DNA of 64,000 nucleotides from Bog-756 sp963812525 (lineage in GTDB: Bacteria; Actinomycetota; Acidimicrobiia; Acidimicrobiales; RAAP-2): assembly GCA_963812525.1 (NCBI GenBank), contig CAWEVL010000010.1:558001-622000 (forward strand), in the 5' to 3' direction. A program made the translations under genes and the position numbers. Positions 1 through 8,877 of this stretch are shown piece after piece; position 1 is the stretch's first letter, and every line of letters begins with the position of its first letter. The notes under the pieces were generated by a model that worked only from the letters and a program-made list of their open reading frames with translations, was not told the DNA's origin and did not search any database.

Positions 1-1
1 C

Positions 2-328
2 GACCTCCCCGCGGGGACCACCGTCATGCTGGTGAACGCCGCGGCCAACCGGGACCCGCGCCGGTTCGACGACCCGGCCACCTTCGACCCCTCCCGGGAG
101 AACGCCCGCCACCACCTGGCCTTCGGCAGGGGCATCCACACCTGCCCGGGCGCTCCCCTGGCCCGCACCGAGGCCCGGGTGAGCCTCGAGCGCCTCCTCG
201 ATCGGACGACGGACATCCGCCTCTCGGAGGCGAAGCACGGCCCGGCCGGTGCCCGCCGCTTCCACTACGTCCCCACCTTCATCCTCCGGGGGTTGACCCG
301 GCTGTTCCTGGAGCTCGCGCCCGCGTAG
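2..328 (+). CDS. Cytochrome P450, C-terminal fragment cut by the window edge
   Basis: This is the last ~108 residues of a P450 monooxygenase; the rest lies before the window. The heme-binding loop FGRGIHTCPG is intact, with the thiolate Cys encoded at 143-145 and followed by the usual APLARTEARV helix L. The preceding PxxF stretch (DPRRFDDPATFDPSRENARH) is also standard for the family. The enzyme would hydroxylate a lipid-like substrate using a ferredoxin and reductase. It lies just upstream of an F420-type oxidoreductase and Ltp-type thiolases, which suggests a steroid or terpenoid catabolic role. The family is certain; the substrate is inference. Confidence 0.93.
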   Translation, partial: DLPAGTTVMLVNAAANRDPRRFDDPATFDPSRENARHHLAFGRGIHTCPGAPLARTEARVSLERLLDRTTDIRLSEAKHGPAGARRFHYVPTFILRGLTRLFLELAPA

Positions 329-451
329 CACCGCGGTCACCGTGGAAAGTCGAGTCCCGGAATCCGTGGCGGTCACAACGTGAAAGGCAGGCGATGGCGA
401 GATCGTGTGGAACGGGCGAGCGAGCCAGCCGGGTGGTCCACGGGTCGGGAC

Positions 452-1423
452 ATGGCCATGGGTGAGGTCGAGCTGGCGTGCGGGCTCCCCCCGGGTCCGG
501 ACTTCGCCGACCTGGCCGTCCTGGCCGAGAGGCTCGGCTACGCCCGGGTGTGGATCTACGACTCGGCGCCGCTGTGGGAGGACCCCTTCGTCCATCTGGC
601 GTTGGCGGCTGAGCGGACCGAGCGCATCGGCCTGGCCACCGCCGTGCTGGTTCCAGCCGAGCGCTCCGTGATGGCCATGGCCTCGGCCATCGCCACGGTC
701 ACCCGGATCTCGGGGGGCCGCTTCCGGGCGTGCTTCGGCACCGGCTTCACCGCCCGCCTGGCCGTGGGCCAGCCGGCTATGACGCTCCGCGAACTGTCCG
801 ACTACGTGACCGCCCTCCGGGAACTGCTGGCCGGGAAGACCGTACGGCTGGACGGGTCGGCCACCCGGATGATCCATGCTCCCGGGCGCGCGGAACCGCG
901 GCCGCTGGACGTCCCGCTCTGGCTCAGCGTCTTCGGACCCCGGGGTGCCGCGCTGGCCGGTGAGGTGGCCGACGGCATCATCGGTCCACCGCACCCGAAG
1001 CTGCCCACCGCCATGATCGCGTCCGGCACGGTGCTCGATCCGGGCGAGGATCCGGGTTCCGACCGCGTGAGGGAGGCCATCGGACCGTGGCGCGTGGTCG
1101 ACTGGCACAACGCCTACGCCGGCGGCGGGGCCGGGGCGGTCGACGCCCTGCCCGGGGGACAGGCCTGGCGTGAGGCGGTCGAAGCCCTGGCTTCGCCGGG
1201 CGAGGCGCACCTGTGGACGTTCGAGGGCCACGTCACCCACCTGCCCGACCGGGATCGCCATCTGCTGCCCCACATCGACGTCCGCACGATGGTCGGGGAG
1301 CCGGACCACATCGCCAGCCACCTCGGGCGTCTCGGTGATGCCGGCTTCGCCGAGATTGTCTACACCCCGACCGGGCCCGACGTCGCCCGCGAGCTGCGAG
1401 CGATGGCCTCGGTTCCCCGGTGA
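452..1423 (+). CDS. LLM-class (F420-dependent-type) oxidoreductase
   Basis: A luciferase-like TIM-barrel flavin/F420 enzyme of ~323 residues. The N-terminal strand and helix (ELACGLPPGPDFADLAVLAE) and the WIYDSAPLWEDPFVHLALAAE segment match the family, as do the later 'RISGGRFRACFGTGF' and 'PLWLSVFGPRGAALAGEVADG' blocks. Such enzymes in actinobacteria transfer hydride between F420H2 and ketones, alcohols or enones. The start is uncertain: an upstream in-frame GTG at 380 exists, but family homology begins at MGEVEL, so ATG 452 or 458 is preferred. It sits between a P450 and the DUF35/thiolase genes. The substrate is unknown. Confidence 0.85.
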   Translation: MAMGEVELACGLPPGPDFADLAVLAERLGYARVWIYDSAPLWEDPFVHLALAAERTERIGLATAVLVPAERSVMAMASAIATVTRISGGRFRACFGTGFTARLAVGQPAMTLRELSDYVTALRELLAGKTVRLDGSATRMIHAPGRAEPRPLDVPLWLSVFGPRGAALAGEVADGIIGPPHPKLPTAMIASGTVLDPGEDPGSDRVREAIGPWRVVDWHNAYAGGGAGAVDALPGGQAWREAVEALASPGEAHLWTFEGHVTHLPDRDRHLLPHIDVRTMVGEPDHIASHLGRLGDAGFAEIVYTPTGPDVARELRAMASVPR

Positions 1424-1540
1424 CCGGAGCCGGCGGGCTAGCCACGCGCCGGCGGCGGACCCGGCTCGAGGCCGTTCGAATTCCCCGCGCTATCGTGCTC
1501 TGGTCCTGCTGGATCGGCCGGCTGACACCAGGGGGTTCAG

Positions 1541-2527
1541 ATGACTCGCTTCATCGAAAGCACGATTACCTTCCCCTACAAGCGGTCACTGGGGCCGGTG
1601 GTCGGAGCGTTCATGACCGCCCTCACCGAGCAGCGGATCCTGGGCATCCGCTGCGGGGACGGCGTGCTGGTGCCCCCCATGGAGTGGGACCCGGCAACCG
1701 GCGCCGAGCTGGCCCACGAGTTCGTGGAGGTCGGGCCGGCGGGCACCGTCGAGTCGTGGACGTGGGTGCCGAGGCCGTCTGAGCAGCACCCCCTCGACCG
1801 TCCCTTCGCCTTCGCCCTGATCCGGCTGGACGGCGCCACCACCCCGCTGCTGCATGCGGTGGACACCGGTGGGCCCGAGCCCATGGTCGACGGGATGCGG
1901 GTGGCTCCCCGCTGGAGGGGCGCCCGGGAAGGGCGCATCGACGACATCATCTGCTTCGTTCCCGGCGAGGACCCCACGACCGAGGGCCACGACGCCGGCG
2001 GGGCGGCGGAGCCGGTGACCCGTATGGACTACCTGGCCTCGATCACCTACCGGAACCCGGTCCCCGAGGCCGCCGACCGCGCCACCGAGGCGTCCCGGGA
2101 GCATCGGCTGCTCGGGTTGCGCTGCCCCATCTGCGAGCGGGTGTACGCCGGCGGGCGGGGCTACTGCCCGGTCGACGCCATCGCCCTCGGGCCGGACTGC
2201 GAGGTGGACCTCCCCCACACCGGCACCATCACCAACTTCGCCATCGTGACGCCCGTGCCGTACCCGGGCCAGACCGAGACGGAGCCGTTCGTCCGGGCCT
2301 TCGTCCTCCTGGACGGGACCGACGTGATCATTCCCTACACGGCGGTCATCGAGCTCCCGGCCGACCAGGTCCGGGTCGGCCAGCGGGTCGATGCGGTCTG
2401 GGCGTCGCCCGCCGAGGAGACCGAGGAGGGCGGCGGCATGGGCGGGAGTTGGGGATCACTCCTCGGTTGGATACCCAACGGCGAACCGGACCTCGACGAT
2501 CCCGACCTCGTGAACCGGATCTTCTGA
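1541..2527 (+). CDS. Tandem DUF35 (zinc ribbon + OB-fold) protein
   Basis: A 328-residue protein with two DUF35-type units. Unit two (about 185-300) carries a rubredoxin-like ribbon with Cys195, Cys198 and a lone Cys209, then the OB-fold 'HTGTITNFAIVTPVPYPGQ'. Unit one (about 25-130) has a degenerate ribbon with a single Cys38. DUF35 proteins are partners of thiolase-like enzymes; ChsH2 in steroid side-chain degradation is the best-known case. The gene ends one base before the start of the first thiolase, so the two are almost certainly co-transcribed and likely form a complex. The length and order resemble the DUF35-Ltp4-Ltp3 set of mycobacteria (from memory). Confidence 0.85.
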   Translation: MTRFIESTITFPYKRSLGPVVGAFMTALTEQRILGIRCGDGVLVPPMEWDPATGAELAHEFVEVGPAGTVESWTWVPRPSEQHPLDRPFAFALIRLDGATTPLLHAVDTGGPEPMVDGMRVAPRWRGAREGRIDDIICFVPGEDPTTEGHDAGGAAEPVTRMDYLASITYRNPVPEAADRATEASREHRLLGLRCPICERVYAGGRGYCPVDAIALGPDCEVDLPHTGTITNFAIVTPVPYPGQTETEPFVRAFVLLDGTDVIIPYTAVIELPADQVRVGQRVDAVWASPAEETEEGGGMGGSWGSLLGWIPNGEPDLDDPDLVNRIF

Positions 2528-2528
2528 G

Positions 2529-3558
2529 ATGCCCACCGCGTCCACCGACATCGCCGTCATCGGGTGGGCCCACACCCCGATGGTCAGGCACACCGACAAG
2601 TCGGAGACCCAGCTGCTGATGGAGGCCATCACCGACGCCCTCACGCCGCTCGGGCTCAGCCGGGCCGACGTCGACTTCACCTGCCTGGGCAGCTGCGACT
2701 ACATCACCGGCCAGGCCTTCTCGTTCGTCTCCAACCTGGATGCCATCGGGGCCTGGCCGCCCAAGCGCGACTCCCACGTCGAGATGGACGGCGCCTGGGC
2801 CCTCTACGAGGCCTGGCTCCGGCTGCAGGAGGGTGACATCGGGATCGCCGTGGTCACCGGCTCCGGGCGCTCCTCCACCGGCGATCCGGCACTGATCTAT
2901 CCGATGGAGATGGACCCGTACTTCCTGGCCCCGCTCGGCGCCGACCCCCTGACCTTCGCCGCCCTGCAGGCCCGGGCGGTGATCGCCGCCGGGATCGCCG
3001 ACGAGCGCACGATGGCCGAGGTCGCCGTGCGGGCCCGGGGCCGGGGGGACGTGGAGGCGCTGCTGGCCGAGGAGTACCTGCGCCCGCCACTCCGCCGGCA
3101 CGACGTGCCGCCGATCACCGACGGGGCGGCGGCCATGGTGCTGGCCACGGGCGACCGGGCCCGTCAGCTGGTCGAGCGCCCCGCGTACATCACCGGGTTC
3201 GACCACCGGACGGAGTGCCACAATCCGTCGTTCCGGGCCCTGGACGACTCCCCGTCGACACGGATCGCCGCCGAGGCGGCGGGTCTCGGGGACGCACCCG
3301 GTGGAAGTGGCCGAGCTGCAGACCGCCTTCACCCACGAGGAGCTGCTGCTGCGCAAGGTCCTCGACCTGGGGGACGACGTGGCCGTGACCCCGTCCGGTG
3401 GGGCCCTGCTCGCCAATCCCATCATGGCCACCGGCCTGTGCCGGATCGGACACGCGGCCGAGCACGTCTTCGGGGGCGGCCGCCGGGCCCTGGCCCATTC
3501 GACGTCTGGACCGTGCCTGCAACAGAATCTCGTCTGCATCCTGGAGGGCCGATCATGA
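2529..3558 (+). pseudogene. Ltp4-like thiolase, frameshifted
   Basis: The first of two SCP-x/Ltp-type thiolase-fold genes. Reading frame 2529-~3297 gives an N-terminal thiolase half starting MPTASTDIAVIGWAHTPMV. The frame then slips, and the C-terminal half (VEVAELQTAFTHEELLLRK, then PSGGALLANPIMATGL and ALAHSTSGPCLQQN) continues in another frame to TGA 3558. One extra G in the run at 3299-3305 explains the break. Repaired, the protein would be ~343 residues, a normal length. The usual nucleophile-Cys motif is absent from the N-terminal half. The stop overlaps the next start (ATGA at 3555). The cause may be true inactivation or a base-call error. Confidence 0.75.
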
Positions 3559-4721
3559 CCACGCCTCCCTGCGCCGTCGTGGGGGTGGGCCAGACCCACC
3601 ACCGGTCCCGACGGCTCGACGTGTCCTTCGGTGGCCTGGTGCGCGAGGCGGTGTTCCGTGCCCTGGACGACGCCTGCCTGACCCTGGCCGACATCGACGC
3701 CGTGGTCCTGGGCAAGGCGCCTGACCTCTTCGAGGGCGTCATGAAGCCCGAGCTCTACCTCTCCGACGCCCTCGGTGCCGTGGGCAAGCCCATGTTCCGG
3801 GTGCACACCGCTGGCTCCGTGGGCGGCACGACGGCCATCGTGGCCGCCTCCCATGTCCAGGCGGGCAAGCACCGCACGGTGCTGGCGGTGGCGTTCGAGA
3901 AGCAGTCGGAGGGCAACGCCCAGTTCGCCCTGGGCAGCGGGAAGGGTGCGTCCCTCGGTGCCGGGGGCGCCTTCGCGCCGTTCATCCGGGCCTACATCCA
4001 ACGCAGCGGGGCCCCCGAGCACATCGGCTGGAAGGTTGCCGTGAAGGACCGGCTGAACGCCCTCAAGAACCCCTATGCCCACCTGAGGATCGAGGACATC
4101 TCCATCGACAAGGTCAAGGCGTCGCCCATGATGTGGGAGCCCATCAGGTTCCTCGAGTCCTGCCCGTCGTCCGACGGCGCCTGTGCCGTGGTCATCACCG
4201 ACGAGGCGGGTGGGAACGCGGCGGCCAGCGACGGGCGGCCGCCGGCGTGGATCCTCGGGTCCTCGTCCCGCTCCGAGCCGCCCAGCTTTCCGGGTCGCGA
4301 TCCGGTCCGGCCGGCCGCCGCGCTCCAGTGTGCCGCCGACGTCTACGCCGAGGCCGGGATCACCGACCCCCGCCGTCAGATCGACATGGCCGAGCTGTAC
4401 GTCCCCTTCTCCTGGCTGGAGCCCATCTGGCTCGAGGCCTTCGGTCTGGCCGACGAGGGGGAGGGCTGGAAGCTGGTCGACGACGGTACGACCGAGCTGG
4501 GGGGCTCCCTGCCCGTCAACGCCTCCGGTGGCGTCCTCTCCAGCAACCCGATCGGGGCCTCGGGCCTGCTGCGGTTCGCCGAGGCGGCCAACCAGGTGCG
4601 GGGGGCCGCCGGCGAGCACCAGGTGGACGGAGCCAGGGTGGCGATCGGCATGGCCTACGGGGCCAACAACCAGTACTTCAGCACCTGGGCCGTCGGGAGC
4701 TCGCTGCACCCGTTCGAGTAG
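3555..4721 (+). CDS. Ltp3-like thiolase-fold protein
   Basis: A 388-residue thiolase-superfamily protein translationally coupled to the preceding gene by an ATGA overlap. N-terminal 'CAVVGVGQTHHRSRRLDVSF', then 'DIDAVVLGKAPDLFEGV', and the C-terminal NASGGVLSSNPIGASGLLR block are diagnostic of Ltp/SCP-x thiolases. Where thiolases carry the acyl-accepting Cys, this protein reads RVHTAGSVGGTT with no Cys. It is therefore unlikely to do classical Claisen thiolysis; Cys-less relatives such as Ltp2 act as acyl-CoA retro-aldolases. It probably forms a heteromer with the DUF35 protein and the Ltp4-like subunit. Confidence 0.85.
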   Translation: MTTPPCAVVGVGQTHHRSRRLDVSFGGLVREAVFRALDDACLTLADIDAVVLGKAPDLFEGVMKPELYLSDALGAVGKPMFRVHTAGSVGGTTAIVAASHVQAGKHRTVLAVAFEKQSEGNAQFALGSGKGASLGAGGAFAPFIRAYIQRSGAPEHIGWKVAVKDRLNALKNPYAHLRIEDISIDKVKASPMMWEPIRFLESCPSSDGACAVVITDEAGGNAAASDGRPPAWILGSSSRSEPPSFPGRDPVRPAAALQCAADVYAEAGITDPRRQIDMAELYVPFSWLEPIWLEAFGLADEGEGWKLVDDGTTELGGSLPVNASGGVLSSNPIGASGLLRFAEAANQVRGAAGEHQVDGARVAIGMAYGANNQYFSTWAVGSSLHPFE

Positions 4722-4843
4722 GTCCGACCCGGCCGGCACGGGATACGGTCGGGGCTCCCCCCGAAGGAGGGCGATGTGCTTGCCATGACACGAGCGGGAG
4801 GCGGCCTCCGCCGCCCCCGTTCCCCTGGGGCCGGGCCGGCTCG

Positions 4844-6496
4844 ATGACCCGTCCCCTGCCCAAGCTCACCCCCGAGAGCGAGTTCTTCTGGACCTCCGGG
4901 TCCGAGGGTGTGCTCCGGTTCCGCCGGTGTGCGGTGTGCCAGTCCCTGCAGCATCCCCCGGGTCCCGTCTGCCGGACCTGCGGCTCGGACGACCTGGCTC
5001 CATCGGAGGTGGCCGGGACCGGCGTGGTGGTGGGGTTCACGGTCAACCACCACCCCTGGCATCCCGACTTCGCCCTCCCCTACGTCATCGCCATCGTGGC
5101 CATCGACGAGGACCCACGGGTGCGGCTGACCACCAACCTGGTGGACGTGGACCCGGCCGAGGTGCGCGTCGGCCTCCCGGTGCAGGTGCGCTTCGAGCAC
5201 GTGGAGGACGTGTGGCTCCCGGTGTTCACCCCCCGGCCGGACGTCGCCGGCGACGGCCCCCTCCCGTCCGACGAGACGGCGGCCGACCACGTCCGGCCCA
5301 TGGCCACCACCGACAAGTTCGAGGCCAAGGTGGCCCTCACCGGCATCGGGATGTCGCGCATCGGCCGGCGGCTCGGGGTCGATCCCCTGAGCCTCACCAT
5401 CGAGGCCTGCCGCCAGGCCGTGGCCGACGCCGGACTGACCATGGCCGACATCGACGGCCTGTCCACCTACCCGGGTGGAGCGGCGGCCGGCGGACACTCC
5501 GAGGGGGGCGTCACCGCCGTGGAGGAGAGCCTTCGCCTGCGACCCACCTGGTTCAATGGCGGGTCGGAGACCCCGGGCCAGGGCGGCTCGGTGGTGGCGG
5601 CCATGCTGGCGGTGGCCGCCGGACTGTGCCGGCACGTGCTGTGCTTCCGGACCGTCTGGGAGTCGACCTGGATCGACCGGCAGCGGTCGGACCCCCGGCC
5701 GTCCGGAGCCGGCGGCGGTCGCGTCGAGGGCGACTTCTCGGCTTGGCGGCTCCCCTACGGAGCCATGAGTGCGGCCAACTGGATCGCCATGAACGCCTCC
5801 CACCACTTCCACCGCTACGGCACCACCCGGGACGCCCTGGCGGCCATCGCCGTCAACGCCCGGCGGAACGCCGGGCTCAACCCGGACGCCGTCTACCGGG
5901 AGCCCATGACCGTGGACGACTACTACGGCGCCCGCATGATCACCAGCCCCTTCGGCCTGTACGACTGCGATGTCCCCTGCGACGGGTCGATCGCCGTGGT
6001 GGTGTCGGCCAGGGAGGCCAGCCACGACCTCCGCCATCCCCCGGTCCTGGTCGATTCGGTGGGCACCCAGATCATCGATCGGGTCAGCTGGGACCAGGGC
6101 ACGCTGAGCCACGAGCCCCAGACCATCGGGCCGGCCGCCCACCTCTGGTCGCGGTCCTCCCTCCGTCCTGAGGACGTGGACGTGGCCGAGCTGTACGACG
6201 GCTTCACCTTCAACTGCCTGAGCTGGATCGAGGCCCTGGGCTTCTGCGGCATCGGCGAGGCCGGCGACTTCCTGGCCGATCCCACCCGGATCGCCCTCGA
6301 GGGCCAGCTGCCGCTCAACACCTTCGGCGGCCAACTGTCGGCGGGACGGACCCACGGCTACGGGTTCATCCACGAGGCGGTGGTGCAACTGCGGGGCGGT
6401 GCCGGCGAACGGCAGGTCGAGGGAGCCGAGGTCGCCGTGGTCAGCACGGGCGGGGGGACCCCGGGTGGCTGCTTCCTCTTCACCCGCGGCGACTGA
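4844..6496 (+). CDS. DUF35-thiolase fusion, candidate retro-aldolase
   Basis: A 550-residue fusion. Residues ~10-145 form DUF35: a zinc ribbon with Cys29/Cys32 and Cys43/Cys46, then an OB-fold (GTGVVVGFTVNHHPWHPDF). From ~163 a thiolase-like domain begins (KVALTGIGMSRIGRRLGVD). The classical nucleophile Cys is missing (GSETPGQGGSVVAA), the tyrosine motif ELYDGFTFN is present, and the C-terminal loop is NTFGGQLSAGRTHGYG. This pattern matches Ltp2-type aldolases, which normally need a separate DUF35 partner (ChsH2). Here both parts share one chain. The start at ATG 4844 gives the whole zinc ribbon. The aldolase role is inferred; the fold and fusion are visible. Confidence 0.87.
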   Translation: MTRPLPKLTPESEFFWTSGSEGVLRFRRCAVCQSLQHPPGPVCRTCGSDDLAPSEVAGTGVVVGFTVNHHPWHPDFALPYVIAIVAIDEDPRVRLTTNLVDVDPAEVRVGLPVQVRFEHVEDVWLPVFTPRPDVAGDGPLPSDETAADHVRPMATTDKFEAKVALTGIGMSRIGRRLGVDPLSLTIEACRQAVADAGLTMADIDGLSTYPGGAAAGGHSEGGVTAVEESLRLRPTWFNGGSETPGQGGSVVAAMLAVAAGLCRHVLCFRTVWESTWIDRQRSDPRPSGAGGGRVEGDFSAWRLPYGAMSAANWIAMNASHHFHRYGTTRDALAAIAVNARRNAGLNPDAVYREPMTVDDYYGARMITSPFGLYDCDVPCDGSIAVVVSAREASHDLRHPPVLVDSVGTQIIDRVSWDQGTLSHEPQTIGPAAHLWSRSSLRPEDVDVAELYDGFTFNCLSWIEALGFCGIGEAGDFLADPTRIALEGQLPLNTFGGQLSAGRTHGYGFIHEAVVQLRGGAGERQVEGAEVAVVSTGGGTPGGCFLFTRGD

Positions 6497-6519
6497 CGCT
6501 TCACCCGCGGAGCCTGACC
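6478..6519. repeat. 21-bp tandem duplication across a stop codon
   Basis: Two adjacent 21-bp units (6478-6498 and 6499-6519) match at 18 positions and share the 12-mer CTTCACCCGCGG. The first unit holds the TGA stop of the DUF35-thiolase gene and the second repeats the area just after it. It looks like a replication-slippage duplication. Confidence 0.8.
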
Positions 6520-6527
6520 GGGGCCGT

Positions 6528-8855
6528 TCAGGAAGGGGCCTGCACCACGACGGCCCGGGCCAGGAGGGCCTCGATGGCGACCCGGTCCATGCCCGCTTCG
6601 GCCAGCACCTCGACGCTGTGCTGCCCGAGGGCCGGGGGCGCCCGGTCCAGTGCCACCTCGAGGTCGTCGAAGCTCCAGAAGGCACCGATCTGCTCCAGTG
6701 CTCCCCACTCGGCCTGGGGATAGGAGGCGACCAGGCCGAGCGAGCGGACCAGGGGGTCGTCGAGGAAGGACTCACCCTGGTCGAGGGCCACGGCCTCGCA
6801 CGGGACGCCGGCCTCCTGCAGGATGGCCACGGTGCCGGCCACCGGGACCCGGGCCAGCGCGGCCTCGAGCTGGTCGGGCCCCGGAGCCCCGAGGACGGAA
6901 CAGGTGGTGGCCAGCTCGTCCTCCGACCGGGCGGCCAGCGCCAGCCAGCCGTCCGCCAGTTGGTAGAGGCGGTGGCCCGAGGAGGTCCCCGTCTGCCCGT
7001 GGTTGACCGTGGCCACCTCGGCCGCCTCACCGGACTCGTCGAGGTAGGTCTCGCCGTTGGTCAGCACGGCGCCGCCCAGCAAGGAGCCGGTCACGTGCTG
7101 CCCCCGGCCGGTCCGGTCGCGGTGCAGGACGGCCAGCAGGGATGCCACCGTCGATCCCATGGCGCACAGGTGGTCCATGAAGCCGAACCGGAACCACATG
7201 GGGTCGTTGCCCTCACCACCCCCCAGCACCTCCCATCCTGCGCAGGCCTGGAACAGCTGGTCGTATCCCGGCCAGTCGGCCCGGTCCCCCTGCGGACCGT
7301 ACGAGCTGGTGTGGCAGTACACGGCCTCGGGGTTGATGGCCCGGATGGTGCGGTCGTCGATCCCCAGGCGGCGGGCCGCCGGCATGCGCAGGTTGTGGTG
7401 GACCACGTCGGCCCAGCGGACCAGGGCCTCGAGGGCCGGTCGGGCCTCGGGCGACTTGAGGTCGAGGGCCACGCCCCGCTTGCCCCGCTGGCAGGAGGCG
7501 AACACCCGCTGGATCGGCCGCATCTGGTCCCCGGTGGTGGCCTCCACCTTGACCACATCGGCGCCGAGGTCGGCCAGCAGCATGGGGGCGAGCGGCCCGG
7601 CCAGGAAGTTGCCCAGGTCGAGCACCCGCAGTCCCTGGAGCGGCGAGCGGGCGCCGTCGGGGGCCACGCTCCGGAGCGGGGCGCGGGCGGCCTCCCCGTC
7701 CCGGGGCCGACCGACGACGGCGTCGGTGTGCTGGCCCAAGGCCGGGGCCGGGCTGGTGACCCGGGAGGGCGGGTCGGTCGAGAAGGGCGTGCCGGCCTGC
7801 ACGATCGGGCCCAGCCGAGGATCGTCGACCGTGGTGACGTAGCCGTTGCGCCGGGCCTGCTCGTCGGCCAGGATGGCGCCGAAGGCGGCCGCCGGCTGGA
7901 CCGGGATGTCGTGGCTCCAGAAGTCCTCGAGCCACTCGTGGCTGGGTCGGGTCAAGAAGACCTCCTGATTGGCCCCGAAGTTGGGGTAGCCGGGCATGGC
8001 CAGTCCGGAGAACACCCCGTTGGCCCGGGCGATCCCCGCCTCGCCCAGCGCGGCCAGGCCCTCGCGCATGAGGGGGGCGTCGGTGTCGGCGCACCGCATC
8101 AGGTGGATCCACACGCCGTCGCCGCATTCGAACAGCGAGGGGCAGAGCGCCTTGGGCAGCCCGAAGGCGAACATGGGCCCCGGACGCTCCGCCCGGGCCC
8201 AGTGCATCATGGTCGGCAGCAGTGCCCCTTGGGCCACGCTGGTGTGGGCGGCTCCCCCCGAGGAGGCGCCCCGCTCCCGGTGGACGAGGCGGGCCAGGAC
8301 CCCGATGGTGGCCAGATAGGCGGCGCACCAACTGCCGACCGGGAACCGCAGGAACACCGGGCCCTCGCGGTGGCCCTGCTGCTCGTCGCACAGGCCGAGC
8401 CGGGCACTGACCAGCAGGTCGTCGACGGCGGAGTCGGCACCGGGATGGCCGGCCGGCCAGGCCCGCACCGCGCTGTGGATCAGGTGAGGGTGCACCTGGC
8501 GGAGGGCGGCGTCACCGAGCCCCAGGTCCGAGGCCGCCGTCGGACCGAAGTTGTGGATGAGGACGTCGGCCCCGGCCAGCAACTGGTGCAGCTGCCGTCG
8601 GCCCGTCCCGGACGCGAGGTCGAGGACCACGCTCCGCTTGCTGCGGTTCCACGTCAGGAAGGCCGGCGTGGCCCGCGCCGGGTCCCCACCGGGTCGCTCC
8701 ACCTTGACCACGTCGGCACCGGCCTCGGCCAGCAGCAGGCAGGCCACCGGGCCGGCGAGTCCCTCTGAGCAGTCGATGACCCGGAACCCGTCGAGGATCC
8801 GCGCGCTGTTCGACGTCGGACCCGGTGACGCCGCGGACTGGTTCTGGTTCGGCAT
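6528..8855 (-). CDS. Two-domain class III (CaiB/BaiF) CoA-transferase
   Basis: A 775-residue protein with two complete CaiB-like domains. Domain 1 begins ILDGFRVIDCSEGLAGPVAC and has 'LLLAEAGADVVKVERPGGDP'. Domain 2, from about residue 400, begins 'LQGLRVLDLGNFLAGPLAP' and has LLADLGADVVKVEATTGDQ. Class III enzymes swap CoA between carboxylates. Domain 2 keeps an Asp in the catalytic region (GFMDHLCAMGS); domain 1 has FPVGSWCAAYL there, so probably only one site is active. Two-domain members of similar length exist in mycobacteria. The start at ATG 8855 (MPNQNQ) is preferred; the open frame continues upstream only through a decayed copy of this gene's own 5' end. Confidence 0.9.
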   Translation of the reverse strand: MPNQNQSAASPGPTSNSARILDGFRVIDCSEGLAGPVACLLLAEAGADVVKVERPGGDPARATPAFLTWNRSKRSVVLDLASGTGRRQLHQLLAGADVLIHNFGPTAASDLGLGDAALRQVHPHLIHSAVRAWPAGHPGADSAVDDLLVSARLGLCDEQQGHREGPVFLRFPVGSWCAAYLATIGVLARLVHRERGASSGGAAHTSVAQGALLPTMMHWARAERPGPMFAFGLPKALCPSLFECGDGVWIHLMRCADTDAPLMREGLAALGEAGIARANGVFSGLAMPGYPNFGANQEVFLTRPSHEWLEDFWSHDIPVQPAAAFGAILADEQARRNGYVTTVDDPRLGPIVQAGTPFSTDPPSRVTSPAPALGQHTDAVVGRPRDGEAARAPLRSVAPDGARSPLQGLRVLDLGNFLAGPLAPMLLADLGADVVKVEATTGDQMRPIQRVFASCQRGKRGVALDLKSPEARPALEALVRWADVVHHNLRMPAARRLGIDDRTIRAINPEAVYCHTSSYGPQGDRADWPGYDQLFQACAGWEVLGGGEGNDPMWFRFGFMDHLCAMGSTVASLLAVLHRDRTGRGQHVTGSLLGGAVLTNGETYLDESGEAAEVATVNHGQTGTSSGHRLYQLADGWLALAARSEDELATTCSVLGAPGPDQLEAALARVPVAGTVAILQEAGVPCEAVALDQGESFLDDPLVRSLGLVASYPQAEWGALEQIGAFWSFDDLEVALDRAPPALGQHSVEVLAEAGMDRVAIEALLARAVVVQAPS

Positions 8856-8877
8856 GCTCCACTCCCCCGGTCCTCCC

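Noticed and set aside
2346..4739. 797-residue minus-strand open frame
   Set aside because: It lies opposite the thiolase genes, is made of Gly/Arg/Pro/His-rich low-complexity sequence and matches no family; it is a shadow of high-GC coding DNA.
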